Assembly (NCBI RefSeq): GCF_023856365.1
Contig: NC_064542.1
Span: 23,406,127 to 23,470,126 of the forward strand
Direction of reading: 5' to 3'
DNA: 64,000 bases
Source: Brienomyrus brachyistius
Taxonomy: Eukaryota > Chordata > Actinopteri > Osteoglossiformes > Mormyridae
Every line of letters starts with the position of its first letter. Positions within the stretch are counted from its first letter, which is position 1. Under the pieces are notes generated by a model. It did not search any database, had not been told where the DNA came from, and saw nothing but the letters and a program-made list of their open reading frames with translations. The translations under genes and the position numbers were made by a program. Positions 24,705 through 35,905 of this stretch are shown here, one piece after another.

Positions 24705-27700
24705 CTTACAGATATCAAAATCATCACCATTACCTTCCCTGGATCTGTGACTTTCGGCAGGCTGCCAGTGGGCCAGCTGGAAGACAGGAAAACGGCAAGC
24801 AAATGTCAAGTACGGAAAGGCCGGACAATGACAGTGCGAGAGAGAGCGAGAGAGAGAGACAGAGAGAGAGAGACACAGAGCAGACTCTCGCTCCAACATC
24901 TCCATTGTCTCAAAATGTCAGACAACATTCTGCAATGCAGGATGCACTGGCCAGGTGCATCAGTGGTACAGGCGTAGATTATGCTGGCCAGAGAACCTCA
25001 AAATGGCGTGGATAAGAATACAAAGAGCCAAGGAGGGCACACACTCTGTGCTGCAGGCTTTGATGAATAGAGGTTGAGCAAGAAATGTACCCTAGATAAC
25101 AGAAAAAGGATGGCTTGAAGGGAAGGGGGATACAAAATAAACATGGGGGGAAGGCAATACATTTTACCGAGGCTGTGATTCTAAAATAGCACTTGCTGAC
25201 ACGTCCGAATGAATACAAAGAGGATGAAACCCAATAACCTTCATTGGAGCACCACGACACAGGGAAAGACCATAAATACATTATTACAGAATGCTTCATT
25301 CATCACTCTCCGTCACAGAAACAAATATATGCACAGGTGTGAGGAGGTTTTGGGGTCAGAGCACAGGCCTGGCCGGCACCCCTGGAGAAGTCAGGGTCCA
25401 ACGGCGATATTATAGTGTGCCTACTAAAGAATTCAAACCTATGAGCTTTGAAAGACAGCCACCATACGTCTGATTATTATTAAAGAAGTCATATTACTGT
25501 ATCTTCAACAAAATAAAGGCATTTTAAAAAATCATATCCAAGCATATAACTGTCAACTTTAGCACAGACCATAGGCCATAATCAAAATATGAGAATATGA
25601 TCCGCAATAAGAGAAAACTGAATACGTGTAACCTCTTGCCTGCTTCATCAAAGTTCAGAAATTGTACAGCATTATTAAATACGTTATTACCTCTAGTCCT
25701 TTCTGTAGAATGTGTGACAATGAATGGGAATGAATGAATGTGTGTGAGAGACACACAGCTACGCACAGACATACAGATACGCACAGACACACAGATACAC
25801 ACGCACACACGGACGCACGCACACACGCAGCCTAGCCACTAAGTTCACTCTCTGGCAGAAGGTCATTACCTGGGCAATGCAGACTTTGCCCCTTGTTCTC
25901 TACCCCTAGCATTTCTGCTTTTGCCCAGTCTGTGAATAAATGCACACGTCCCTAGTACTTATAAATCTGCTGGGCTGTACAGGACTTCACGCAATGAGGT
26001 GTCTCTGGATGCAAATATATAAATAGCCTTATTGTAGTGAGCATGTAATCTGCATGCTATTCATGCGCATTTTCAGTAGTCAGATTTTTAACTGAATCTC
26101 TCCTTCTCCACGCCATACAATCCAATATATACCCCCCCCCCCTTACCCCTACATAACCTCAATATTGATCATTGCGAGAGCCACGTGTCTTCCTGGAATG
26201 TGCGCAAAAACCTGCTGAAAATACATACCCTAATGGAAGGCCTATTTGCGCAAAAATGGGACGTCTATACCCATTTCTGCATTCCTGTAAGTGTTACACG
26301 GATCACGGTGCTTTTCAGTACTCCACAAATCTGAGGGCCGCTACTTTGCTTCACCCTCCAAACGCCTGGCCCTCAGCTAAAACAGCAGTCACATGCTGTT
26401 AGCTTACAAGTAAAACAACTAGATGTACACCTTGCCTTTTATCTTGCAAAAACTGGCAGGAATGCAGGCCGCTCTGCTATCTCTAAGCCCACAGACAAAT
26501 GCATGGCGACACACATATGAAAAGGTATACAACCAGCCCTCATGGGGCATACTTAGACACAGACGGGTGCACAAACACACAAGAAAGATCTACGCCGGCA
26601 CATTTCCAGCCGGCACAATGCACACGCTCCGTGGTACGAGCAGGAACTGTGTCCTAGGTCAACTTGTGGAGGCCTGGAGAAGGATGAGGCGAATGGGGAA
26701 CGTGGTTTTGCTTAATATGAAAGATTATAGTGCAACATTACTCAACCAAAGCTTCAATCACACAATCTCCTCAAGCTGGAGGAGTAGATACAGGCCATGC
26801 AGACTGAACTGTAAACAGCGCTGTTAAATCTGAGGGCAAATGGTTACACTGGGCTCACTTAAAATAATAAATACCCTGCTGCATGACATAGTTTAACTAA
26901 TATTTATCTTAATGAAATTCAAAACTATCACAGGAAACATGCATCACAGAATTATATGCTGGCTCTGACAAGTGATTATGCTTTTTAAATTGAATTTCCT
27001 GCATACTGATGTGGGACCTCATCCTATGATGTTATATACTAAGATGCACTGCGGTCAACAAAGTCAATGAAAACAATGACCACTCATTGTAGCCACCACA
27101 GTCTGCCCACCATTCAGCTTTATTGATCATTTCTTACATGCCCGGAGTATTTAGCATGTACACAGGCACTGCCAAGAGTCACCGTGTGTCCGATTGTCAG
27201 GGTCGTCGCATATCTCCGTATGCACTGTGTGCCAGTAGCCAGTTCTGTCCAAAATTCTACATGGCACCCTGGTGTTGTAATCTGAGGGAAGAGTCACACC
27301 CTCCCATCACACCAAGGGAGTTGTGCAAGCCAGCCCTGGATGCCAGAAGGAACACAAGGCTGGCACTGCAACATATACGAAGAGCATTCATGCACTCAAA
27401 GCAACTATCAGTGAGTAGACACACATCTTCATTTATGGCCCCTAGAATTACATTTAACCAATAACGCCTACAGGCTATTACACAAGAGAAAAAAAGAATA
27501 TCCTCAATTTAACTTCATATTCAGAAAACTCATCCTTGCCTTTATGTTCAGCAATGACATTACAATGACAAGAAACACTGTTCTGTTCTACAGAACAACA
27601 GATTTAGGGGAAGATTTAGCAGAGATTTACTTGCATGTTCTAAAAAAACAACGCTGATGGTAATCTTAAACATTCTAACTCAGTTGTGTACCTATTTAGT

Positions 27701-30700
27701 CTTGGTAGAGAGGTAATGTTTTACATTTAAACAATTTAAGTGATGTTCCACACGTTTTGTTCATGATCAGACAATTCAACATGCATTACACTTGGACTAA
27801 CAGAAGAGTGTGTGTTATATCACTGACTACTTTTCAATGGATGCTGTAAACAATAGAGGTGTTAATCTTTGACCTCAAGGTGATTTGATTCAATTGTGAT
27901 TATTTACAGAAAGACTCAAATGCATTGGAAATCTCGATTATTCTTATTTAGAACTTTATTTTAACTTCACTGAAATAAAATACGAGTATGGGAACTTAGG
28001 TATACATTAAGAATGGTTTATAAAGTAGATTATCAGAACATTAATTCTTACTGTTCACATTAAACAGTGACAACAAGTCATTGTAAATTGTCAAAAAGGT
28101 CAATTATTGAAAAAAACAAGGTAACACTGCCAAGCACATGAAGGAAGCGCTGTTTGACTGGCGGTTTTCACCAACAATAACTAGTGGTGCACTGACGTGG
28201 AAACGTGCTGAGCTTCCCAGCACAGATTAGCAGAATAGGGCTATGTTGTTGTTTTCTTATCCTGTGGAAACGGAAGGATCAATCTGAGGGCCAGATTTAA
28301 TAATGAATTATATACATGTCACAGGCCAGTACTCTGAGGCCTAAGTGGTGTAGGAGCTGACGAAATCCCTCATGCTTCCATACAGAAAATGGCTGATCAT
28401 TCAGCGCAATTATCTCCATTATGTAAGTAGTTGTGTCTTCACCTCTGGTATAAATAACGGCTGGCAATATCAGCCAAAACTAACACATCAGACTGATTCG
28501 TTAAAATATTTAGATTTCTTAACCGGTATATTATACATTAAACTACTTTTTACTTAGCCACCTAGTTAGCTACCTCAGGTGTTTTGACCATTGCTACTGT
28601 AGCAAGCAAAAACAATAAAGAAAGAAAGAAAATTCTCTTAACCGTTACAGAGTAGTCGGTACTACAAAACAGGGTTGAGAGTTAACAAGAGCATCATAGA
28701 GCAAAGATCGAGTAACGCTTCCTTTATGAATATCAATGGACTTTTCCCTTGACATCCTATGTTTTGAAAATTCTTGTGACAGCTGCTGCTCTGTGCACCT
28801 TTCATCAACATTTCAAAGGGAGAGCATGCACAACCTGGAAGTAAGAGCATCTTTAAGGATTTTGCCGATTATAATAGATTCTAACCAACTCTGACATTAC
28901 AGATCGATGCACCTTAATCAATTTATCACAATGCATTGATGCATCTTTATACCCACAGAAGACAATAACCCTATGCTCTATAAATCATTAAACATGACTG
29001 TATGTGTAGATCTTCATACAGTAGTCGATTTTTGTCCATTGAGTCCACATCCATAAATTTCTCTCTCAATACTCTAATTACTCAGGGTTTGTAATCTCAG
29101 TTTTTTCTACAAATGCTTGGTAAAGAGCAGCTGGCAAGTGCTGAAGGGCAACTTCATTAAACTGGTGGTTTCATACCTCAATTCATACATAGGAGGAAAA
29201 TACGTGAAAAAATGCATTTTTTACTTACATATATCGCATACTAGAAACAGGAGAAGGAAAACAAAAAAATATATAGAATTTTGGTGGATTTTGTATTTAA
29301 GTATATAAAAAGGACTCCATATGCCGAACACAAAAACTGGCAGAAATATTATCAGACCAGTGACTGAGACTTGGGAGGCTGTACTTTTATAAACCCCAAT
29401 CATCCATGCATAAGTATAATGCCCTTTATCTATTGCCTAACTTTACTCAATGAGAATTAAACAGCAGGTAGCATTACTATGCGTCTGGTTTCTCACCCCT
29501 GACCACGATATTTCATTTTAACTGCCTCAATGAATATCCAGATGCATAATCATGTGTAAATTCAAACCAGCCATCAGCTATCAAGCACCTGACTTAGAGG
29601 AACAGGAATCCCCGATTAGCATTGTGTAACCGTCTATGAACAGTTACGTTTACATTTGCCATGATTTTATCAAAAGAAAAATGGCACATTCATGCAAATG
29701 TATTCAGCAGAATTCTGCAAGAGGCTTCATCCTACAGAATCAGCCTTTACATGCAGCAGTCACATGACATGGAAGTACAAAGAGGAGCACAGTAATTAAC
29801 TCTAATGAATGACGAGTACCAGCGATACTACACAAAGTCGAGCGTGGTCCACATCAGCCAGACTAAAATCTCCAGGAGTATGGGAAGCTTACGACAGATA
29901 ACCCCTAACCCAGCCCTCAGATCTCCTTACCCATAACGGACAAGTAAACGGCTATATTTAAACATCTTACACTCATTACATTTTCAAAAGCTTTCTATTA
30001 TATCCTTTATAGCACATAAAGTGTATTACATTTCTCACACATGCTCCAGTATAAATGAAAAAGCTCCCTCTCACGCTCTCCTCAATCCAATTGAAAACCT
30101 TTTGGTTTGTGATCTGCTTTTATCACATTGTCAAAGCAGATAAAGACTAAAAGGGTGTCAATGCAGTACCAGGCACTTGGTCATACTTATACAAGATTTT
30201 TAAAGTGGTTTAACTAGCTTCAGCTCATGTACAGATGCTACTAGCGACACCCATTTACTGGGCTAATGAGATGCAGTTAAATAATACCTATCATACAATC
30301 AATCTGCAATTATGTTACTTAGATTGGGCTGCAGACACTCATGAACATCTCGATTTTTCTGTACATATTGCCCATAATAGTATAAACAGATCACCAAATA
30401 AAGTTAACGCAAATGTTTTTCATGAGTATAAGTGAGGACTTAGATTTCAACAACACACACATCTTCAAAGCTTAACAGATCAACAATATCAATATGTGGC
30501 ATTGATCGCTGAAATGCCCTGTACTCTGAGACTAAAATGAGAAAAAGCTGTTCCTCACTAGCTACCCAGAATGACAAACATTGCATGTGTCTGCATCAGA
30601 CATTTTATTCTCATGAGAACTGCTCATTTTCAAATGATGTGCCACAATGCAAATATTCTTCTACAATCCATAATTCTTGCCAAAACGTTAATTACGAAAT

Positions 30701-33302
30701 GTTGTTTTGTAAACAGTGTGAAAGCTGCAGAAAAAAGTGACTTAAATTCTGTTTTGTTCACAGGGTGCAACGTTTTCTGTGCATGAACATATTAAAAATG
30801 CGCACAAAATCCGTGGCAGTGACCTTATTTCCTGACTCCTACTGACTTTCACTATACATACCTACTATACTTTGCCGTTATGGCTTATGCAGGCTTATGA
30901 TGAACCTACAGGACATTCAACCTCCACACAGGCTGAGCTGAGACAGGATGTGTGTAAATAAAAGATTCCATAATGATAATTAACCAAAGTGTCTACATTC
31001 CTGTACTTTAACCAAAACATTTCATTAGCAGACTTGTATACAGACAACACCTCCAGCACAATAGTATAGTTTATGAGCACATCATGAAAATGACCACATT
31101 TTCCTAACACTCCTCATCCACCATACAATGACAACCAATATGAAAAACCTGTATTCATGAAATGAGCATATAAGACACTCAGCTAAAAGGAACCACAGAA
31201 TGTCCATTCTACTCAACTACAGCTGCCGATACAGCTCTGTAGACAAAATAACCGTCTAGTATCTATAAGAAACCAGGATCATTACACTAGTCCCTACTCC
31301 AGTTTGAATGACGTGCACCCTTATCCCCGTTGGTGCATATATGTAAACCTCCTGAGCACCGAAGGTATACTCCAACTCCAAGAGCAATAAGGAGAACTAG
31401 AAATGTAGCTGTACACGAATTGCAATGTTTTTAATAAAAAAAAAATTGAGATAAAAATACTAAAATAAGTTGTGCGTAAGGGTGCCTGCAAGTAACAGGA
31501 TAACAATAACATGTCTCTTAATAGGCGTATGTATTTCTTGTTAGCACAATAAAAAACACACATAAAATAAAAATAAAACCAGAACAAAACCAGATTTTTT
31601 GAGCCAAAAAAGAAACGCGTTTAATCCGGCTCCCAAAAAGAATCCATTCAAATGTAAAGTAAGCAAATGCATTGAAGCGACAGAACAATCTATAACTTCA
31701 GTTCAGCAAAGATATTGCCTGGGGTTAAGAATCACTTTCCCCGCTTAACACCCTCTTCTTTAGCAGTAAACCCCACACATTACAGATCCTCTGTCTGCGC
31801 CGCTCTCTCTGCCAGAAAAGAACGAGCTCCAAAAAGAAAATAAAACACGATCATTTATAAATAGACGGGATAAAAATCGTGTATAAGAGCCTTTATTTAG
31901 AATGCAAGGCACAGCAAAGTGAGAGCCGGTGGTCAGCCAAAGCGGATCGCCCTGACGGTAATTTTAATCGCTTACAACTCTCATTATAATGAGACGTGCG
32001 CGTCCCCCAGCCTCTCGCGCCAGGCATCAATCACGGCGCCGCTGCCCTGAGGAGCGCAAAGACTCCCCTGGCACTTTCCCTGCCTCATTGCACAAGACAG
32101 CACACAGCTGCTTAAACACATCCAGCCAACAAGACTGGAAGGCGCTGAACAGACCCCACAAACTGATAAACCACAGCTGAATGACACTGAATGACTCTCC
32201 CCCCATTGCCACACGTATATTATAGCTGAATTTGCCGTGAAGAGTTTTGGTTTGCCCGAGACAATTGATCGGTGCCTCATGGTGCCGTGCACCCGAGCCA
32301 GTGTATGATGGTAACTGGATTGATTATGTAAGGGTTTTACTTTTGTTCCGACTGAACAATCTGTTTTATGTCAAGTATTGGAAAGCACTCTAAATCAGGA
32401 CATCACCAAACACCTTTCATTTTTAATTTTGTTATAGAAATATGACCAATTTTGAAACAGCAGCTCAAACACGAATTATTGCATAACCTCCATTAAGATT
32501 AATTCAATCCAAGAGAAAAAATTGTACTTTATCAACTAAATAAAATTACGTCAAGAGCAAACAAATGATAGGAACAGCCTAATGAGTAACTAACAAGAGT
32601 TTAGTTTTTCCACACAAAGCATACGGCCGCCGACGTGATATCACCAGACTGAAAGGTTTAAAAGGAGTTTAAAAAAAAATACAACGCCAATGGGGTTCTT
32701 GCCGACAAAACAGTAGACTGTATGTTCTTGAAAGAAAGACGGTAGACGTAAATAAAATTTATGTGAATTTTGCGATTGTCTGGAGGGAGATAATAGGGAT
32801 CAGTTGTCGCTCTGTGGTCACGTACACCACCGGCTCCGTTCCGTATTTGTTACAAAGTACATGTCAGTCACTGGCAGCCCCAGCATTGTGCGCTTACGTT
32901 GAACATGGCAATAAAGGCATATGGCCGTATTCTGGAGCCAATGCACTTTTAAGGAGGGAAATAAACCGATGGTGGCCATGTCAATGACCGGTGGGGTATA
33001 AACATGAAGACTATAAAACCCGAAAATATTAACAAATTTATCGTGGTAGGGAGCTAGCCAGCTACATAAAAACAGTACTGTTTAATAACATGTTATTTCA
33101 GAAGTTGCCAACCTAAACAAAATACAAATAAATGATTACATTATTTCCAGGTGCTAATCCAGGTTTGGAGTTAAACACGGCGCCTTTGCGTTAAAGTATA
33201 AAATGTATATTTTTAATTACATACCTTGGCATAAGACGTGGGCATTCTGGTAACCAAGACGAACTGAAACATTCCTAGAATAACTTGAAGCTTAATCCCC
33301 AT
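15166..33302 (-). CDS. vegfb: Vascular endothelial growth factor B precursor
   Basis: Seven coding exons on the minus strand: 33225-33302, 22978-23047, 22248-22444, 21878-21951, 21212-21244, 18539-18685 and 15166-15187, together 621 nt, 206 aa. Exon 1 encodes a signal peptide of about 25 residues. The core exon is 197 bp, the size of the human VEGF core exon, and carries the PDGF/VEGF signature [13 protein letters not shown] at residues 85-97 of the cystine knot. The next exon ends HSQCECR. The sixth exon encodes a cysteine-rich, basic heparin-binding domain (residues about 151-199). The last exon adds only CESLRR and a stop, as in the last VEGF exon. VEGFB is a secreted VEGFR1/neuropilin ligand. 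The call over VEGFA or PGF rests on the adjacent dnajc4 and nudt22. Exon 2's left acceptor is weak, so its first residues are the least certain. The last intron holds a complete LTR element. Confidence 0.92.
15445..15744 (+). repeat. 5' LTR
   Basis: 300 bp with TGTCA...TGACA ends. A TATTTAAG box lies at 15554-15561 and an AATAAA polyadenylation signal at 15652-15657. This implies U3 up to about 15584, R from about 15585 to shortly past 15657, and U5 for the rest. Confidence 0.9.
15554..15585 (+). promoter_or_regulatory. LTR promoter: TATA-like box and inferred start
   Basis: TATTTAAG starts at 15554. The word GTCCGTCATT, complementary to the primer-binding site, begins at 15585, about 31 bp downstream. 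That is where a TATA box would place transcription start, so the RNA 5' end itself would be the primer sequence. The identical copy in the 3' LTR (17779-17810) could drive readthrough into flanking DNA. Confidence 0.65.
15746..15755 (+). other. Predicted self-primer binding site
   Basis: AATGACGGAC begins two bases inside the 5' LTR and is the exact reverse complement of GTCCGTCATT at 15585-15594. There is no TGG-type tRNA-complementary word at this position. Tf1 uses a comparable 11-nt self-match. The ATG of the long frame is bases 2-4 of this site. Confidence 0.7.
15747..17576 (+). CDS. Proline-rich ORF of the LTR element (609 aa)
   Basis: One uninterrupted frame fills most of the internal region and starts at the first ATG, inside the primer-binding site. 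The N-terminal 120 residues mix basic runs ([15 protein letters not shown]) with an acidic-aromatic patch ([15 protein letters not shown]). The middle is a 13-residue tandem repeat of the type [13 protein letters not shown]. The rest is Pro/Ala/Ser-rich and ends in a hydrophobic stretch. I recognise no Gag zinc knuckle (CCHC) or any Pol motif. Position suggests a replaced or degenerate Gag; function is unknown. High GC also leaves other frames open here (for example 16486-17478 plus, 15959-16678 minus), so length alone is weak evidence, but the start position and the intact frame between identical LTRs support it. Confidence 0.55.
   Translation: MTDPQKTKRRQRRVPQETIRLGACSLSRMWPSPDAEKPIRTPARGPTPRDRYSVWRYWPSSTDEEEESFYPYPEPEFVFSPSVFTDVTQPPATARRRRRRKRPEIAGTEVLPPLLPADPAPMQPPPPADSAQVQPPLPAVPMPAQLPLPAAAPGQAPPLQPPAAAPGQAPPLQPPAAAPGQAPPLQPPAAAPGQAPPLQPAPVPDRAPVPDRAPVPAEAPPLQPPAAAPGQAPPLQPAPVPDRAPVLVPALPPPAAAPGPAPPLQPPAAAPGPAPPLQPAPVPDRAPVPVQAPPLQPPAAAPGQAPPQTSTPVPDRVPVPDRPAAAPVPGPAPVPGPDPSPRQRRPRPRVGLSVSRRGRGHRRRAGVPPALPPGSPCLACAGARLAPAGPGPPGRLSPAGPPPVPRRPASLPSPGPGRSPGGSPTAAPRLPAGPLPPAPHRTSPPAAAPPSSGPSPWPLPAPSSPSLVLPPAPSLAPPRVPRPVSSSPPAPASRPPAAPPAASRRPLGLPRAPLGSPSFSPFPAPIPPVFVPPPAFVPPSSVPGPFVLPRSVPGFPSFPHVTPAPFVPPVPSVPPFLVCLSAFPALCQVLSYVLSLAVFCVSVLFPVLR
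16190..16680 (+). repeat. 39-bp in-frame tandem repeats in the LTR-element ORF
   Basis: Repeats of a 39-bp unit containing GCTCCCGGGCAGGCGCCCCC encode [13 protein letters not shown], interleaved with shorter units encoding [11 protein letters not shown]. Variation between units is mostly by single bases, and all spacing is a multiple of three, so the frame survives copy-number change. Confidence 0.85.
17658..17666 (+). other. Polypurine tract of the LTR element
   Basis: Nine consecutive G, then TTC, directly before the 3' LTR. This is the expected place for the plus-strand primer of reverse transcription. Confidence 0.7.
17670..17969 (+). repeat. 3' LTR
   Basis: 300 bp matching the 5' LTR throughout by eye, at a constant offset of 2225 bp. 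It is followed by the target duplication GTATG. Confidence 0.9.
17983..18165. mobile_element. hAT-type MITE beside the LTR element
   Basis: The 183-bp element starts CAGGGGTCCCCAACTGGGG and ends AACTGGGGACCCCTA, an inverted match. The flanks GTATAAAA (17975-17982) and GTATAATA (18166-18173) agree at seven of eight bases, an 8-bp hAT-like target duplication. No coding capacity. It lies in the last vegfb intron, 13 bp from the LTR element. Confidence 0.75.
20049..20064. repeat. Poly-C tract
   Basis: Sixteen consecutive C in the vegfb intron between the 33-bp exon and the heparin-binding exon. No other feature is seen in this intron, apart from AT-rich sequence and spurious frames. Confidence 0.95.
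23278..23362. repeat. (CA)n microsatellite
   Basis: About 85 bp of CA units with one CG interruption, in vegfb intron 1 just upstream of exon 2. Confidence 0.97.
23790..24080 (+). mobile_element. SINE/L2-tail retroposon copy
   Basis: It contains the ordered words typical of a very common fish retroposon: GTTTGCATCTTCTCCCCATG, a TGGTTTCCCTCCACAGTCC word, TTGGTGTCCCATCCTGGG, and an AAAATGGATGG tail. The copies at 49052 and 59744 share these. Family assignment is from memory of fish genomes. Confidence 0.65.
24672..24875. repeat. CA and GA simple repeats
   Basis: A CA tract at about 24672-24706 and an interrupted GA tract at about 24836-24875, in vegfb intron 1. A third, degenerate CACA/ACGC stretch lies at about 25746-25830. 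Confidence 0.9.
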
Positions 33303-35905
33303 TGTTAATGTTTCCAAAAAAAGGACACCAAGTGAAACCCTTTCGTAAATTAACTTCTTCGTTTGTTGTCCTTTCTTCTTTATTTCTCCTTATTAAAATT
33401 TATGAGCAACTATACGTATCGGCTATGGTTAAAGCCATAACATCCATCGCAGCAGGGATTAACCGGAGGATAAAATTTCCAAACCGCGGCATATACTCAC
33501 AGCCTCTATCATACCACATTGCACACACAGATGATTAGCCCGCATTCATTTATGTTCCACTTTAAAACGTGTCCTGTCAAACGCGCAGTTAATTTCATTC
33601 AGCGTAAAACAGCCCGATGCTATTACATCGTTTCCGTTTTAGTACCATGCCGAAAAACATTTTTCTACTCAAACGAGCGGTATTCCGGTATTCACCTATA
33701 GCCTTTTTCAGAAGTCAAAGGAACGAATTACTACGAATTACTGCGCGTAGTTGTATTTACACTTATGGAATAAGGAGGAGTTCTGGATATCTGAGGAGCG
33801 AATTTAATTCTAGCGAGGTAGCTAGGCATAAATGACCGAGGACGCGTCAAAGGTCACTGAACAGTATAAACAATACGAGATTTATTTTTCCAAAATTGAA
33901 TCCCATTAAAATCCGTAGCAATTGGTTTGAACGATGTAGTTATTCCAGGCGTATATCTTCCTTGAGCCTCCTCAATAAACCGGTTCCGGCTATGAATCCA
34001 CTCCGGGTAGCTAGCAAATTTAAGGGCAGATCAGAGTTGAGCCCATTTACTCCTGCCTCAATTTGCGCTCTACCGGGCATCGAGGATTTACAGTTTCTCC
34101 TTTACAGCGCAAACTTCTCCACGTTTTAGATGACTGGGTGGTATTTTTTTAACTGTACGCCCGACGAGTAGGAATACTTTGCGAAATGAGAATGTCAATT
34201 CTTCAAAAATGTGATGCGATTTTATTTTGCCCTCTGGAACAAAAATAAAAGCGTGCGGCAAATCGGAAACCGCACAACGGCTGTCCGTGTTATTTTGGTA
34301 GCCAGTTGAAGAAAAGCACTCCAGGCGAAGTAGTTACAGGTATACCGGTGTCTTCAACCTGTTCACCGTTCAGTTATTTCAACTGCGCTCCTTTTTCCTT
34401 CTCGTATTTTCTCTTAATTAGGTGGTTTAGACGAAGGGAGGTGGATGAAGTGGGCGGTTGGTGCGTATCTGAAAACCTGAGTCCGGTTTATAAGTCGCCC
34501 TTCCTCCAGTGTCAGTCTCAATTAGACTGCCGGTATTTCACATCCCACTGCTTTAAACACACCTACAGCACTCGCATTAACAAACTAAAGCAAATAGTAG
34601 CTCGTGTGTCACTGGTATTTATTAACAGGAAGACACACCATGCCTAAAACGGTTATCCTATTATAATATTCCAGGCTGTGTCTCTGAAAGAGACATTCTG
34701 TATGAAAACATTTTAAAATACTTTCTACAACGTTTTAAAATCCAGCAGATTCAACAGGCACAAGATTAGCAGAAGAAGTGAAAGACAAAGGAATTAGGGG
34801 ATTTTAATCATTTTAAGTATTTATGGCCATGTTCATAAGTAATTAATTCAAATTTACGACACTTTGCATTAGATTTAAACACTTACTGTGAAGTGATACT
34901 CACATTTAAGCACTTACTTCTCCAAGTAATGTCAACACATTTTGGATGTACAGCATTTGTTTATTCATGCAGATCTACATCCCAGGTCCTTCCTTCCACT
35001 GAAGGGCACAGATATCCAGCCAAGGTGACGTCGGTACCTCATTCTAATTATGTGTGAAAATTAGCTTAAACAATAAGTGTGTACAAAACTGCAGGTTCTG
35101 AGTGCAACACCTACTAAGAGCCAGAAGAATGGGGTGGACACAGGCTGGCAGCTGCATGCCTTGGGCCCTCGTTCGTCCACGTTAAAACTATGACTGGAAC
35201 TGAAAGTCATAAAAGGCAGCGTTTCCCAATCCGGTCCTCAGGGACCCACAGAAAGTCCATGTTTTTGCTTCTGTCTCCTGGTTGATATTTTAACAATTAA
35301 CTAGATATTTAGAGAACACTTGTGTTAGTATTAAGACAATTGCAGACATAAACACTCCTTTGTACTTTTATTTCAGTGGCTAAGATATTTTCATAACTTA
35401 ATTTATAATTTAACTTCTTATAACTGGTACAGTTAAATCATATCCACTAGCACTGACCTTTTAATTTCTTTGAGGTTCCTTATTGGCAATTCAAGTCCAA
35501 GTTCCTCTGACTCACGTGCTTTCTAACCATTTAATATCCTAAGCTGGGTGTTACTCGGAGGTCTAAAGGGACAAAGGGTGTGGCTTCACCTTTTCTGCTT
35601 CAGTGATGTAATCATTTGCCCAGTAAACACCTGTGGTTTCAGGAATCAGTCAGGTCGTAATTCAAATCAGTTACACCTATAAAAATTCAGCATCCTTCTT
35701 TTATGATAGAATCTTATGTTACATGTCCCAAATCCCTCATGTAACCATTTTCAATGAAATGTAACAATTTTCCACTCTTACTCTCCACTCAATCCACCCA
35801 GGTCCTGTGCTGGCATTTGTGTCACTCATGATACCCATAACACTTTGTTCCCTGGCTTGCCCCTCCCCCCTCCACCCCCCCCCCCCCATCCACCAGAACC
35901 CAATT
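33303..35905. promoter_or_regulatory. vegfb upstream region, dnajc4 3' flank
   Basis: No coding exon is seen. The part next to the vegfb ATG (33302, context AACAATGG) should hold its 5' UTR and promoter, but no clear TATA box or start could be fixed. The right-hand part should hold the dnajc4 3' UTR; a minus-strand AATAAA occurs at 35367-35372, about 535 nt past the dnajc4 stop. A partial hAT-like MITE lies at 35217. Confidence 0.45.
35217..35280. mobile_element. Partial copy of the 888-1014 MITE family
   Basis: CAGCGTTTCCCAATCCGGTCC followed by a GGGACCCAC word matches the left arm of the element at 888. The right arm is missing or too diverged to see. Confidence 0.5.

Larger units (their letters stand above)
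23048..33224 (-). other. vegfb: vegfb intron 1 (10.2 kb)
   Basis: This interval separates the signal-peptide exon from exon 2. It holds a (CA)n tract, a SINE/L2-like copy, further CA/GA tracts and otherwise unique AT-rich sequence. I found no exon of another gene on either strand. Large first introns often hold enhancers, but nothing in the sequence alone lets me place one. A degraded DNA-transposon-like segment may lie at about 27859-28960, with ATGCAT/CGAT-rich ends. Confidence 0.6.

Noticed and set aside
31984..32292. 102-aa minus-strand frame with a signal-like hydrophobic stretch as vegfb exon 1
   Set aside because: No suitable donor in phase follows it, while the exon at 33225-33302 has a signal peptide, a good Kozak context and a phase-0 donor.
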